Part shown: positions 29,219 through 38,818 of the stretch, in pieces
How the letters are laid out: each line of letters starts with the position of its first letter
How positions within the stretch are numbered: position 1 is the stretch's first letter
Origin: Candidatus Phycosocius spiralis
GTDB taxonomy: Bacteria > Pseudomonadota > Alphaproteobacteria > Caulobacterales > Aquidulcibacteraceae
Reading direction: 5' to 3'
DNA length: 64,000 bases
NCBI RefSeq assembly: GCF_030158815.1
Contig: NZ_BPFZ01000002.1
Span: 124,001 to 188,000, forward strand
The notes under the pieces: generated by a model
What the model was told of the DNA's origin: nothing
Seen by the model: the letters and a program-made list of their open reading frames with translations, nothing else
Database searches by the model: none
Program-made: the position numbers and the translations under genes

Positions 29219-30601
29219 ATGTGGGGTGGCCGATTTTCCGCCAGCCCCGATGAAACCATGCACGCCATCAATGCATCCATCGGTGTTGATCACCATATGT
29301 GGCGCGAGGACATCGCCGGGTCAAAGGCTCATGCTGCAATGCTTACCGCCACGGGTATTCTTACGCAGGCCGATGGCGAAGCGATACAAGCGGGCTTAGA
29401 CGCCATTGAAACTGAAATTGAGGCTGGGACATTTCCTTTTTCAGTCGAGCTTGAGGACATCCACCTCAATATCGAGGCAAGGTTAACAGAGCGCATCGGA
29501 GATGCCGGTATGCGCCTGCACACCGGTCGCTCGCGCAATGATCAAGTGGCCACCGATTTTCGCCTCTGGGTTCGAGGCGCTCTTAGCCAAGCCCACGAAG
29601 CCTTGAGCGGATTGATGCGGGTTTTGGTGGTGCAAGCCAATTGTCATGGGGATGCGATCATGCCTGGGTTTACGCATCTGCAAACGGCCCAACCCATCAC
29701 CCTTGGCCATCATTTATTGGCCTATGTGGAGATGTTTGAGCGCGACCGCATTCGACTTGTGGCGGCAAGCAGCCACTTAAATGAAAGCCCCTTAGGCAGT
29801 GCCGCTTTGGCCGGAACGCCTTTTCCAATTGATCGGGAAAAAACCGCCCAAAGCCTGGGCTTTGATCGGCCGATGGCCAATTCCATAGACGGGGTCGCAA
29901 GCCGGGATTTTGCGATGGAAGCACTCAATTGTTTGGCAATAAGTGGCGTGCATCTATCGCGTTTAGCCGAGGAAGTCGTGCTTTGGACGTCGCCACAATT
30001 TGGCTTTGCGCAGCTGTCAGACGCATGGTCAACGGGCTCCTCCATCATGCCCCAAAAGCGCAATCCCGATGCAGCAGAGCTGATCCGGGCGAAAGTTGCG
30101 CGCATCGCATCCAACGCCCACTGCCTGATGATGATCGTCAAGGCCCTGCCATTGGCCTACGCCAAGGACCTACAAGAGGACAAAGCACTGACCTTTGAGG
30201 CCTTTGAAGCCTATTTATTATGTGTCGGGGCGATGGCTGGTATGATGGGCACGATCGTCTTTAACCGCCCCGCCATGCGCAAGGCCGCGACCTTTGGCTA
30301 TTCCACCGCCACAGATTTAGCCGATTGGCTGGTACAGAACTTAAACATGCCGTTTCGTGAGGCACACCATGTCACCGGGGCCGTGGTTAAAGCGGCGGAA
30401 GCCGCTGGCATTGGTGAACTGCGGGAGGTGCCATTGACGACGTTTCAAGCGATTGAACCGCGTATCACGATGGAAGCTATAGCGCTGTTATCAGTTGAAG
30501 CCTCGGTAGCGTCACGCACCTCCTATGGCGGGACAGCGCCAGTGCGGGTAAAAGAGCAAGTGGCGCGCTGGTGCCAATCGCTAACTATGAACACCAAATA
30601 G
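29219..30601 (+). CDS. argH: Argininosuccinate lyase
   Basis: Last enzyme of arginine synthesis; splits argininosuccinate to arginine and fumarate. It begins MWGGRFSASPDETMHAINASIGVDHHMWREDIAGSKAH and has HTGRSRNDQVATDFRLW, HLQTAQPITLGHH and the fumarase/aspartase signature GSSIMPQKRNPD with the catalytic Ser loop. ATG 29219 is preferred: AAGGT lies upstream and the 460-residue product is the family norm. An ATG at 29156, overlapping the tlpA start on the other strand, would add 21 residues. It is followed by the lptM-like gene and lysA, a common order. Confidence 0.96.
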   Translation: MWGGRFSASPDETMHAINASIGVDHHMWREDIAGSKAHAAMLTATGILTQADGEAIQAGLDAIETEIEAGTFPFSVELEDIHLNIEARLTERIGDAGMRLHTGRSRNDQVATDFRLWVRGALSQAHEALSGLMRVLVVQANCHGDAIMPGFTHLQTAQPITLGHHLLAYVEMFERDRIRLVAASSHLNESPLGSAALAGTPFPIDREKTAQSLGFDRPMANSIDGVASRDFAMEALNCLAISGVHLSRLAEEVVLWTSPQFGFAQLSDAWSTGSSIMPQKRNPDAAELIRAKVARIASNAHCLMMIVKALPLAYAKDLQEDKALTFEAFEAYLLCVGAMAGMMGTIVFNRPAMRKAATFGYSTATDLADWLVQNLNMPFREAHHVTGAVVKAAEAAGIGELREVPLTTFQAIEPRITMEAIALLSVEASVASRTSYGGTAPVRVKEQVARWCQSLTMNTK

Positions 30602-30707
30602 ACCATAAATTGCAGTGGTGTTAGGTTTTATAGCTTGCACACCTCCCCAATGGCCCTATCTGCCCGTCAAATGCATTCATCAAGTTAAAGTCTAAGAAAG
30701 CCCACCC

Positions 30708-30923
30708 ATGAAAGCCAAGCTGTCTCAATCTTTTGCTCTGCTCGCGCTCGTGTCGGCCTGCGGAACCAAAGGGCCTTTGGCAAAAGCACCTCCTATGTGG
30801 GGTCCTGATCGGGCAGCCTATGATGCGCAGCAGGCCGAAAAAGCCGCGGAAGCGGCAGACAAAACGGCCAAGAAACAGGCAGAAAAAACCTCATCCAGCG
30901 CCACAACCGACATACCCAAATAG
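30708..30923 (+). CDS. lptM: Small lipoprotein, LptM-like
   Basis: This 71-residue protein has a lipoprotein signal: a short basic start, a hydrophobic core and the lipobox VSAC at about residues 15-18 followed by GTKGPL. That GxKGPL motif after the lipid Cys is typical of LptM (formerly YifL), a chaperone of the LptD LPS translocon. The rest is Ala/Lys-rich and low complexity. It lies between argH and lysA, the conserved location of this gene, 7 bp before lysA. Confidence 0.85.
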   Translation: MKAKLSQSFALLALVSACGTKGPLAKAPPMWGPDRAAYDAQQAEKAAEAADKTAKKQAEKTSSSATTDIPK

Positions 30924-30930
30924 GCCATCC

Positions 30931-32193
30931 ATGCGTTTTTTTGATTATCTGGATGGTACTTTATGTGCAGAAGCTGTGCCATTGGCGAAAATTGCCGCGG
31001 CAGTCGGCACGCCAGTTCATGTCTATTCGCATGCTACATTAGAACATCACTTTAAGGTGATGAAAGCCGCCTTTGGTGACTTACCCGTCCATATTTGCTA
31101 TGCTGTAAAAGCCAATTCCAACCGCGCGGTGATTGCCACTATGGCAGCTTTAGGAGCTGGTGCGGATACGGTCTCAGAAGGCGAAATCCGGCGTGCGTTA
31201 CATGCAGGCATCGCGCCACAAGGCATTGTTTTTGCGGGCGTGGGTAAAACAGATCAAGAATTGCGCTTTGCCATAGAAACCAAGGTGCGCCAGATCAACA
31301 TTGAAAGTATGAGCGAATTAGAACGCATTTCAACCATCGCGGCAGAGCTGGGTCAGGTGCAAGATGTGTGCATCCGGGTTAATCCAGACGTTGGCGCAGG
31401 CGGTCACGCCAAGATCACGACTGGCAAAGCCAGCAATAAATTCGGGGTTAGCCAAGACCTTGCTGAAAAACTTTACGGCTTAGCCGACCAAATGCCGGGG
31501 GTTCGCCCTGTCGGTCTTTCGGTCCATATTGGCAGCCAGATTATCGACCTTGCCCCTATGGAGCTGGCCTACCAAAAATTGGCTGATTGTGTGGTGCGGC
31601 TTCGCACACGCGGCTTGGATGTATTTCGTTTGGACTTAGGTGGGGGCCTTGCTGCTACCTATGATGAAAACGGGATTGGGCCGGATTTGGCCGCTTATGG
31701 AACGATGGTGCGCAAATTGGTGGGTCATTTGGACGTTGAGCTTGAGATTGAGCCCGGGCGGCTGATTGCAGCGAATGCCGGGGTTCTGGTATCGCGGGTT
31801 ATTGTTACCAAGGAAAATGGCGGCAAGTCCTTTTTGGTGGTCGATGCAGCGATGAATGATTTGATCCGACCAGCACTTTATGAGGCCTATCACCAGTTAC
31901 TGCCCATCCAACAGGCCAGACCAGATGCCGCGCTTACCCCCATCGATGTCGTAGGTCCCGTGTGTGAGACCGGCGATACATTTGCCGAAGAACGCCTTAT
32001 GCCGCCCATTCAATCGGGTGAGCTGTTGGCGTTTATGAGCACGGGTGCTTATGGGTTTGCGATGGCTTCAACCTATAACTCGCGCCCCTTAGCCGCCGAA
32101 GTGATGGTCAGCGGTGATCGCTGGCAAGTGGTGCGGCCACGCCAATCCTATGAAGACATGTTCGGCACGGAAATTTTGCCCGACTGGCTTTAG
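30931..32193 (+). CDS. lysA: Diaminopimelate decarboxylase
   Basis: PLP enzyme that converts meso-diaminopimelate to lysine. HICYAVKANSNRAV holds the PLP-binding Lys (about residue 58), HIGSQI is the phosphate-side His segment, EIEPGR is conserved, and GPVCETGDTFAEER contains the active-site Cys from the other subunit. ATG 30931 gives 420 residues with a family-like N-terminus (MRFFDYLDGTLCAEAVPLA); the frame is open upstream through lptM but that part is out-of-frame reading of the lipoprotein gene. Confidence 0.96.
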   Translation: MRFFDYLDGTLCAEAVPLAKIAAAVGTPVHVYSHATLEHHFKVMKAAFGDLPVHICYAVKANSNRAVIATMAALGAGADTVSEGEIRRALHAGIAPQGIVFAGVGKTDQELRFAIETKVRQINIESMSELERISTIAAELGQVQDVCIRVNPDVGAGGHAKITTGKASNKFGVSQDLAEKLYGLADQMPGVRPVGLSVHIGSQIIDLAPMELAYQKLADCVVRLRTRGLDVFRLDLGGGLAATYDENGIGPDLAAYGTMVRKLVGHLDVELEIEPGRLIAANAGVLVSRVIVTKENGGKSFLVVDAAMNDLIRPALYEAYHQLLPIQQARPDAALTPIDVVGPVCETGDTFAEERLMPPIQSGELLAFMSTGAYGFAMASTYNSRPLAAEVMVSGDRWQVVRPRQSYEDMFGTEILPDWL

Positions 32194-32222
32194 CCCCCTA
32201 TTTCAGAGATGAGAGCCCCAAA

Positions 32223-32897
32223 ATGCCCAGCCAAGACACTCCGTCCAAGACAACCCCACCACCCCAAGCCGGGGCGAGCTGGGTCAGGCTTCTTAGCGAT
32301 CTGGGACCTGCTTTGGTGTTTTTTGTCGCTTATTCCCAAGCTGAGAAGCATGGGGTGCCTGCATTTGCCAAAGCCATTAGTGGCGATCAGGCCGTCTTAT
32401 TTGCCACCACGTTTTTCATTCCCGCAGCGGTGGCTGGCTTTGTGTTCTCCTATTGGAAAGAGCGAAAGATCAGTTCGATGGGCCTGTTCACCTTCGTGAT
32501 GATCACGATTTTTTCTGGCTTAGCATTATGGCTTAAGAATGATATTTTCATCAAAATGCGTCCAACCCTGGTCTATAGTCTGATCGGCTTAGCTTTATTG
32601 GGTTCAGTCTTGCTCAAGCGCAATCTTGTGAAAGCCTTGTTTTCTGGCGCGCTTCATATGCCAGATGTGCAATGGCACGGTCTGGCGCAACGGGCGGGCC
32701 TTATGTATCTTAGCCTTGCCATGATCAACGAAGCGGTGTGGCGTACCCAGCCTTTGGTGGTGTGGGTGACTTATAATACTTGGGGTGATATGGCGATCAA
32801 TATGGCCTTTTGGATAATCAATATGATCTTTTTGGCCAAATATTTTACCGACGCAGATGGCAAGCCACTTATGGACGAAACAAGGGACAAGGCATGA
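32223..32897 (+). CDS. yciB: Inner-membrane septation protein A-like (YciB/IspZ)
   Basis: Polytopic membrane protein of 224 residues with the YciB pattern: LLSDLGPALVFFVAY at the first helix, ATTFFIPAAVAGFV, then SSMGLFTFVMITIFSGLALWLKNDIFIKMRPTLVYSLIGLALL with the K-x-R-P-T motif, and NEAVWRTQ near the C-terminus. The family affects envelope integrity and division-related processes and interacts with elongation/division proteins in E. coli. It follows lysA by about 29 bp. Confidence 0.93.
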   Translation: MPSQDTPSKTTPPPQAGASWVRLLSDLGPALVFFVAYSQAEKHGVPAFAKAISGDQAVLFATTFFIPAAVAGFVFSYWKERKISSMGLFTFVMITIFSGLALWLKNDIFIKMRPTLVYSLIGLALLGSVLLKRNLVKALFSGALHMPDVQWHGLAQRAGLMYLSLAMINEAVWRTQPLVVWVTYNTWGDMAINMAFWIINMIFLAKYFTDADGKPLMDETRDKA

Positions 32898-32973
32898 GGC
32901 ACATCTCAAGACACAACGACCTGACCAAAATCGCATTTGGCTTTTTTGCTTTTAACTTTGACTTGAGGTGATC

Positions 32974-35115
32974 ATGAATCGTCGCACCCTTTTGACCGCT
33001 CTATCTTCAACAGCGCTAGGATTTTTAGCTTTGAACACATCAGCCCTGGCCCAAGCTGCATCAGATGCGGCCCAAGCCGACCCTTTTTTATGGCTTGAAG
33101 AAGTTGAAGGCGAACGCGCGCTCACATGGGTACGGAGCCAAAATGATCGCACTTTGCCTAAGCTGAAGAACGACCCTCGCTACGCGAAGCTTGAAGAAGA
33201 TGCCCTCAATATCATACGGGCCAAAGATCGCTTGACTTTTGGCTCTTATGCCAGTGGCTATGTCAGCAATTTCTGGCAGGATACCGACCATGTACGCGGC
33301 ATCTGGCGGCGGGCTGACTTTAAGGCTTGGCGCGACGGTAAACCCATGTGGGAAACCGTACTTGACATAGATAAATTGGCCAAGGATGAGGACAAGAACT
33401 GGGTCTATCAAGGCTCAAACCCGCTTGATCCCCATGATCTTTGGAACACCAAAGTACTGCTCGAATTGTCCAATGGCGGCAAAGATGCCGATACCAAGCG
33501 TGAGTGGGACGTGAGAACACGTAGCTTTGTTGTGGGTGGCTTTGAACTGCCCGAAGCCAAGTCTTCGGCTGTTTGGGTTGATCAAGATCAGCTGTTGGTC
33601 GCCACCGATTGGGGCGAGGGCACAATGACGGAAAGTGGCTATGCCTACATCGTCAAGCGCTTAAAGCGCGGTCAGAAGCTGAGCCAAGCCGTTGAAATCT
33701 TCCGTGGTACGCCAAAAGACGTGTCAGCCGGGGCTTACCGGGTCGATGATGGGCAGACCTACCATTATTTTCTATACCGCAGCCCTACCTTTTTTACGAC
33801 CCAAACCTATTATCTTGGCCCTAAAGATGTTGCGTTGATGCTGGATTTGCCCAGCAAGCATAATTTGGTCGGCATGCGGGACGGGCAAATCTATCTGACG
33901 CTGCAAGAAGATTGGACGCCGCGCGGTGCTAAAAAAGCGATTGCGGCTGGTGCTTTAGTCAGCGCGCCTTTAAGTCAACTCACCGCCAAAACAGGGGCGA
34001 TCAAAGTCACGACCCTTTACACACCTGGCCCCCGCGAAGCATTGCAAGATGTGTCGATGGCAAAGGATGGGCTTTATGTTACCTTATCGACCAATGTGAA
34101 AAGCGCTGTGCGCCACTATCAGCAAAACACCAGTGGTAGCTGGTCTTTTAAACCCGTGGCCTTGCCGGCCAATGGGGTGGCCTCAGTTGTGGATGCGGGC
34201 GTACGCCAGGACGAAGTCTTTTTTGCCTATAATGACTTTATCACCCCACCGTCGATTTTGTTTGCGCCCAAATCCGATGTTGCGCCGGTGACCGTACAAG
34301 CCCAAGCCGCGCGCTTTGACGCTTCAGGGCTAGAGGTCAATCAATTTGAAGCGACCTCCAAGGATGGCACTAAAATCCCCTATTTTGTGATCGCCAAAAA
34401 GGGCTTGGTCTTAGACGGTCAGGCCCCGACTTTGCTATATGGCTATGGCGGCTTTGAAGTGTCTATGTTGCCCAATTATTCGGCGATGAACGGTAAATTA
34501 TGGCTAGAGCGCGGTGGCGTTTATGTTTTGGCCAACATTCGTGGTGGCGGGGAATTTGGCCCCGCTTGGCATACAGTGGGCCTCAAAGGCAAACGTCAGG
34601 TGATTTATGATGATTTCATTGGCGTTGCTGAAGATCTGATTACCCGCAAAATAACGAGCCCACGCCGACTTGGCATTCAAGGTGGTTCCAATGGCGGGCT
34701 TCTCATGGGCGTGATGATGACACAGCGCCCAGACTTGTTCCAAGCTGTAGTCTGCCAAGTGCCTTTGCTGGACATGTTGCGCTATCACAAGCTACTGGCG
34801 GGCGCGTCTTGGGTCGATGAATATGGCGATCCTGATGTGGCGGCGGAGCGGCCTTGGCTGGAGAAATTCAGCCCCTATCAGAACCTCAAAAAGACCAGCC
34901 CATTCCCTGAGGCCTTTTTTATGACCTCCACCAAAGATGACCGCGTGCATCCGGGCCATGCGCGCAAATATGCCGCCAAAATGGAAAGCTTGGGCATGCC
35001 CTTCTTCTATTATGAAAACATTGATGGGGGTCATTCGGCGGCGGCCAATCTGGTTGAAAGCGCCAAGCAACGCGCTTTAGTAGCTACTTATCTCCTGCAA
35101 AAATTGATGGATTAA
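32974..35115 (+). CDS. Prolyl oligopeptidase family serine peptidase (S9A), exported
   Basis: Peptidase of family S9A, a seven-bladed propeller plus an alpha/beta hydrolase domain. The N-terminus NRRTLLTALSSTALGFLALNTSALA resembles a Tat or Sec signal with cleavage after ALA. DPFLWLEEVEGERALTWV is the family N-terminal motif. The catalytic part has YGYGGFEVSMLPNYS, RGGGEFGPAWHTVGLK, QGGSNGGLLMG with the nucleophile Ser, DDRVHPGHARK with Asp and DGGHSAAAN with His. The chosen ATG 32974 follows AGGTG; a GTG two codons upstream is possible. Product 713 residues. Cleaves short proline-containing peptides; natural substrate unknown. Confidence 0.94.
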   Translation: MNRRTLLTALSSTALGFLALNTSALAQAASDAAQADPFLWLEEVEGERALTWVRSQNDRTLPKLKNDPRYAKLEEDALNIIRAKDRLTFGSYASGYVSNFWQDTDHVRGIWRRADFKAWRDGKPMWETVLDIDKLAKDEDKNWVYQGSNPLDPHDLWNTKVLLELSNGGKDADTKREWDVRTRSFVVGGFELPEAKSSAVWVDQDQLLVATDWGEGTMTESGYAYIVKRLKRGQKLSQAVEIFRGTPKDVSAGAYRVDDGQTYHYFLYRSPTFFTTQTYYLGPKDVALMLDLPSKHNLVGMRDGQIYLTLQEDWTPRGAKKAIAAGALVSAPLSQLTAKTGAIKVTTLYTPGPREALQDVSMAKDGLYVTLSTNVKSAVRHYQQNTSGSWSFKPVALPANGVASVVDAGVRQDEVFFAYNDFITPPSILFAPKSDVAPVTVQAQAARFDASGLEVNQFEATSKDGTKIPYFVIAKKGLVLDGQAPTLLYGYGGFEVSMLPNYSAMNGKLWLERGGVYVLANIRGGGEFGPAWHTVGLKGKRQVIYDDFIGVAEDLITRKITSPRRLGIQGGSNGGLLMGVMMTQRPDLFQAVVCQVPLLDMLRYHKLLAGASWVDEYGDPDVAAERPWLEKFSPYQNLKKTSPFPEAFFMTSTKDDRVHPGHARKYAAKMESLGMPFFYYENIDGGHSAAANLVESAKQRALVATYLLQKLMD

Positions 35116-35147
35116 AGCGCCGCAATTGTCCGCAAGGAGTTGTGACT

Positions 35148-36185
35148 ATGTCTAAGCAAGGTGTCGTGCTGGTGACCGGTGGGTCTGGCTATATTGGCGG
35201 CTTTATCATCGCCCAATTGTTAGAGGCGGGCTATGAAGTCCGCACCACGATCCGTAATTTGGGTCGGGAGCCTGAGGTGCGCGAGACACTTAAGAAACTC
35301 ACCCCTAATCTCGACCGTTTGAGCTTCTTTGCCGTTGACCTGATGCGCGATGGTGGTTGGGCTGAGGCGATGGCGGGGGTTGATTATGTGCAACATGTCG
35401 CCTCCCCTTTTCCCGCGAAGAACCCCGATCACGAAGATGATTTGATCATTCCAGCGCGCGAAGGGGCATTGCGGGCGCTACGTTTTGCCCGCGACGCCAA
35501 GGTTAAACGGGTGGTCCTCACATCCTCCATGGCCGCCATGGCCTATGGCCACGAAAGCACCCGGACCGCACCCTACACCGAAGCTGACTGGACCGATGAA
35601 AACAGTCCACGAACCGGCAGCGCCTATGTCAAATCAAAAACCATCGCGGAGCGTGCGGCTTGGGCCTTTATGGCCAAGGAAGGCGGCGCTATGGAGCTTA
35701 CAGCGGTCAATCCCAGTGCCGTAATTGGACCTGTTCTTGGCCCAGATTTTTCTACCTCGGTCCAGATCGTCGAAAAGCTTCTCAATGGGGCCTATCCTGG
35801 CATTCCACGCTTGGGCTTCTGTTTGGTTGATGTGCGTGACATTGCCGACTTACATGTGCGCGCCATGACCCATGAAAAAGCGGCTGGTGAGCGCTTTATG
35901 GGCGGGTGTGATTTTTATTGGATGGAAGAGATCGCGCGGGTACTCAAGGACGATTTGGGTACCCAGGCACGCAAAGTGCCATCGGGTCGCTTACCAAGTT
36001 GGCTCGTGCGCTTGATTGGACTGGTTGATCCCGTTGTTAAAAGCATTCAGTTTGAGCTTGAACAAGTCAGAATTGTCGATAGCTCCAAAGCCAAAACCAT
36101 GCTGGGTTGGGCACCGCGTCCGGTGCGCACCAGCATCACCGATACTGCACGCAGCTTGATCCGCGAAGGCATTATCCGATTGTAA
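35148..36185 (+). CDS. NAD(P)-dependent extended SDR (dihydroflavonol reductase-like)
   Basis: Rossmann N-terminus VVLVTGGSGYIGGFIIAQLLEAGYEVRTTIRN with G-x-x-G-x-x-G, catalytic VVLTSSMAAMAYG and YVKSKTIAERAAWAF with the Y-x3-K pair, and NPSAVIGPVLGPDFSTS. The pattern is that of dihydroflavonol-4-reductase/aldehyde reductase-like extended SDRs. AAGGAG eight bases upstream supports ATG 35148; GTG 35142 is also in frame. Product 345 residues. Substrate not predictable. Confidence 0.9.
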   Translation: MSKQGVVLVTGGSGYIGGFIIAQLLEAGYEVRTTIRNLGREPEVRETLKKLTPNLDRLSFFAVDLMRDGGWAEAMAGVDYVQHVASPFPAKNPDHEDDLIIPAREGALRALRFARDAKVKRVVLTSSMAAMAYGHESTRTAPYTEADWTDENSPRTGSAYVKSKTIAERAAWAFMAKEGGAMELTAVNPSAVIGPVLGPDFSTSVQIVEKLLNGAYPGIPRLGFCLVDVRDIADLHVRAMTHEKAAGERFMGGCDFYWMEEIARVLKDDLGTQARKVPSGRLPSWLVRLIGLVDPVVKSIQFELEQVRIVDSSKAKTMLGWAPRPVRTSITDTARSLIREGIIRL

Positions 36186-36195
36186 TTGGCTTAGA

Positions 36196-36861
36196 CTAAC
36201 CTGGTTTAACGGTGCCTAGGAAGCCAGCGATAAACACAAGGATCAGACAGGTCCAAGACCAAAAACCGACCTTACGCAATGCACGGCGCAGGGGTTGTTC
36301 TATTGCCCAATCGGTCCTACGTTCAGTCAAATCCATCACCCATTGATCCATGGATTGCGCACTTTGATCCCTAAAAAAAGCAGCGGCAAAAAGGGCGCTA
36401 AAAGTGAACGCTTTTAGCGCAAGCCAAGCGTCGAACAAGGGTCCCCAACCCAGCGTAGATGTCAATCCTATTATACCAAAAAATGCAGCACAAACAAGCT
36501 TTAATCCCTGCTCTATCTCTTTGAGGCGCGCCACAATTGTGGGGTTTTTGGCCCCATATATGGCCCAAATGAGCCCAAACCATAGAACCGAAACTAGCCA
36601 AACGAAGCGAAGGCCCCATGTCGGCACATCCCAATAGCCCGCAAGATCAACCAAGCTCAGCGATAAGGGCAAAGTGACCACCCATGCCATTCGGGGTCCC
36701 ATTTGCAAGAGATGATAGAGCCGCACGATTTCCAGCCGTGTATCGATGGATTTGCCGCGGGCAAAAATGGCGTTGTTTAAAACAGCAACACCCAAGCCCC
36801 CGCCCAGCCAAACCGCAAAGGCCAGCACGTGCAGATAAACCAGAATATCATAAAGGCCCAT
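36196..36861 (-). CDS. Multi-pass membrane protein, CopD/DUF2269-like
   Basis: The product has about six hydrophobic segments and begins MGLYDILVYLHVLAFAVWLGGGLGVAVL, a helix with H and W-x-G-G like that of CopD or DUF2269 membrane proteins. I chose ATG 36861 because GGAGATTCT directly precedes it and the longer frame (to 37026) would run across the divergent gene's start. It is 221 residues. It may bind heme or metal through the histidines in helix 1; this is inference. Confidence 0.72.
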   Translation of the reverse strand: MGLYDILVYLHVLAFAVWLGGGLGVAVLNNAIFARGKSIDTRLEIVRLYHLLQMGPRMAWVVTLPLSLSLVDLAGYWDVPTWGLRFVWLVSVLWFGLIWAIYGAKNPTIVARLKEIEQGLKLVCAAFFGIIGLTSTLGWGPLFDAWLALKAFTFSALFAAAFFRDQSAQSMDQWVMDLTERRTDWAIEQPLRRALRKVGFWSWTCLILVFIAGFLGTVKPG

Positions 36862-37020
36862 AGAATCTCCGATGGGGGGCTCTGCTCTCGCGCTAACTAC
36901 TCCACACGAAGGCGACAGATGCAAGTTCGTGCGCTGGGCAAAGGTGTGTGCGATACAGATGCGTTGGTGCCTGTTCTCACTCCAATAAAGCGCTACCTTA
37001 AGCCTTGAAGGGATGATCAA

Positions 37021-38019
37021 TTGCACAAGATTGCGATCATTGGAACAGGGGTGGCGGGCTTATCGTGCGCGCGGGTGTTGGCGCGTGCTGGCGTCTCTGT
37101 CTCTTTGTTCGATAAGGGCCGGGGGCCCGGCGGGCGCTTATCCACGCGCCGGGTTGAATGCCCCTATGGACCAATCAGCTTTGACCATGGTGCCCAGTAT
37201 TTCACGGCGCGTGACCCCCACTTTAAAGCCGAAATTGCGCAGCTTGAGGCCTTGGGCTTTGTAGCCCGATGGCCTGGCCGTTTCCTTCATATGGCCCAAG
37301 GCGGCCACACCAAAAGCTTGAGCGCGGAGGCGCTTTATATCGGCACACCCGGCATGAACGCCCTGGTGCGCGGGCTGGCGCGTGACCTAAACCCCACTTG
37401 GGGCCAGCGGGTTGCAGGCCTGATCGGTGAAAAAGGGGCGTGGCAATTGGTGTTTGAGGACGCAACCCAAAGCGAAACCTACACCCACATTATCTGCGCT
37501 GTGCCCGCTGAACAAGTCGGCGATTTGATTGGCCGTGAGGCCCCTAGCCTGAAAGTATTAGCGCAAGCTGTATCATCGCAACCTTGTTGGACTGGCATGT
37601 TTGGGTTTGAAGCGCCCTTGGACTTGGACTGGGATTTGATGCGCTTTGAGGATCACCCGGTTTTGGATGTGGTTTCAACCAGCCTGCATAAGCCAGGACG
37701 AAGTGGCCCCCCTGCCTATGTCGTGCAGGCCCGCGCGGATTGGTCCGTAGCGCACCTTGAAGCACCCGCAGACGTGATAGCCGAAGCTTTGCTAGAGGTA
37801 TTGTTGAGCTTAAGCGACGCCACACAGAAGCCGCTGGTGAGCTTGGCGCACCGCTGGCGCTATGCCCGGGTTGACGGACAACATGGGGTTGGCTGCGCGT
37901 TTGACCCTGAAAGCGGGATTGGTGTGTGTGGCGATTGGCTCAGCGGCCCACGCATTGAATCGGCGTGGCAATCGGGCCATGCTTTGGGTGACAAACTTCT
38001 CCAAGAGCTGACAGTATAA
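37021..38019 (+). CDS. FAD-dependent oxidoreductase, renalase-like
   Basis: The N-terminal FAD-binding loop is IAIIGTGVAGLSCARVLARAGVSVSLFDKGRGPGGRLSTRR; the RGxGGRxSTRR extension and DHGAQYFTARDPHF after it are characteristic of renalase-like amine-oxidase-type flavoproteins. The C-terminal HRWRYARV and GVCGDWLSGPRIESAWQSGHALGD are also typical. The start is TTG 37021, with AGGG upstream. Product 332 residues. Bacterial renalase-like enzymes oxidise aberrant dihydro-NAD(P); whether this one does is not shown. Confidence 0.87.
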   Translation: MHKIAIIGTGVAGLSCARVLARAGVSVSLFDKGRGPGGRLSTRRVECPYGPISFDHGAQYFTARDPHFKAEIAQLEALGFVARWPGRFLHMAQGGHTKSLSAEALYIGTPGMNALVRGLARDLNPTWGQRVAGLIGEKGAWQLVFEDATQSETYTHIICAVPAEQVGDLIGREAPSLKVLAQAVSSQPCWTGMFGFEAPLDLDWDLMRFEDHPVLDVVSTSLHKPGRSGPPAYVVQARADWSVAHLEAPADVIAEALLEVLLSLSDATQKPLVSLAHRWRYARVDGQHGVGCAFDPESGIGVCGDWLSGPRIESAWQSGHALGDKLLQELTV

Positions 38020-38062
38020 ACTAGATGCGCTTAATGGCGCTTGATCGCATAAGGATTTGACG

Positions 38063-38818
38063 ATGTTTTTGTCTATGGCCACCTGGCCCGAAATCGCGCA
38101 GCGGCTCCAAGATGGCAAACGCGGCATCATCATTCCCATCGGCAGCCATGAGCAGCACGGCCCAACCGGTTTAATCGGAACCGACGCTTTATGCCCTGAC
38201 ATCATTGCGCGGGAAGCCGAAAAGCAAGATGACCTGTTGCTGGCACCCCCTTTCAGCATCGGCATGGCCCAACACCATATGGCATTTCCGGGATCCATGA
38301 CCTTGCGCCCATCCACCATGATTGCAGCGATTGTGGATTGGACCGCTAGCCTCACGCGCGCTGGTTTTGATCGGCTTTATTGGATCAACGGCCATGGCGG
38401 CAATGTCGCAACGATCCAGGCCGCATTTGCGGAAACCTATGCGCCTTATTCTTTGCGGGGCGAGGCAGCACCCTTTGCCCATATGCTCAAAAACTGGTGG
38501 GAATTGCCTCAGATCGAACGCATCTGCCTCGATTTCTTTCCAGTGGGCCATGGCTCCCACGCCACAGCGTCCGAAGTTGCCGTCACCTATTGGGCCTATC
38601 CAGAGCGGGCCAGTCTTGGGAACGTGACATTAAACCCCAAGATCGCACCCAATGGCCCCATTCGCGATGCCGCCGATTATCGTGGGCGCTTTCCTGATGG
38701 GCGCATCGGCTCTGACCCTACCCAAGCCACAGCCGAAATTGGCGGCAAGATTGTCAGTGCTGCGGCCAAGGCCCTGATCACGGACGCCAATCAGTTTTTT
38801 GCGGAGACGCATGGATGA
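38063..38818 (+). CDS. Creatininase-family amidohydrolase
   Basis: Metal-dependent amidohydrolase with the family pattern IIIPIGSHEQHGPTGLIGTDAL (Glu, His, Asp metal ligands), MAQHHMAFPGSMTLRP, INGHGGNVATIQAAF and GHGSHATASEVAVTYW. ATG 38063 is preferred (AAGGA upstream) over a TTG two codons earlier. Product 251 residues. It overlaps the following UbiH-type gene by 4 bases. The substrate could be creatinine-like amides or a cofactor-precursor peptide; not predictable. Confidence 0.9.
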   Translation: MFLSMATWPEIAQRLQDGKRGIIIPIGSHEQHGPTGLIGTDALCPDIIAREAEKQDDLLLAPPFSIGMAQHHMAFPGSMTLRPSTMIAAIVDWTASLTRAGFDRLYWINGHGGNVATIQAAFAETYAPYSLRGEAAPFAHMLKNWWELPQIERICLDFFPVGHGSHATASEVAVTYWAYPERASLGNVTLNPKIAPNGPIRDAADYRGRFPDGRIGSDPTQATAEIGGKIVSAAAKALITDANQFFAETHG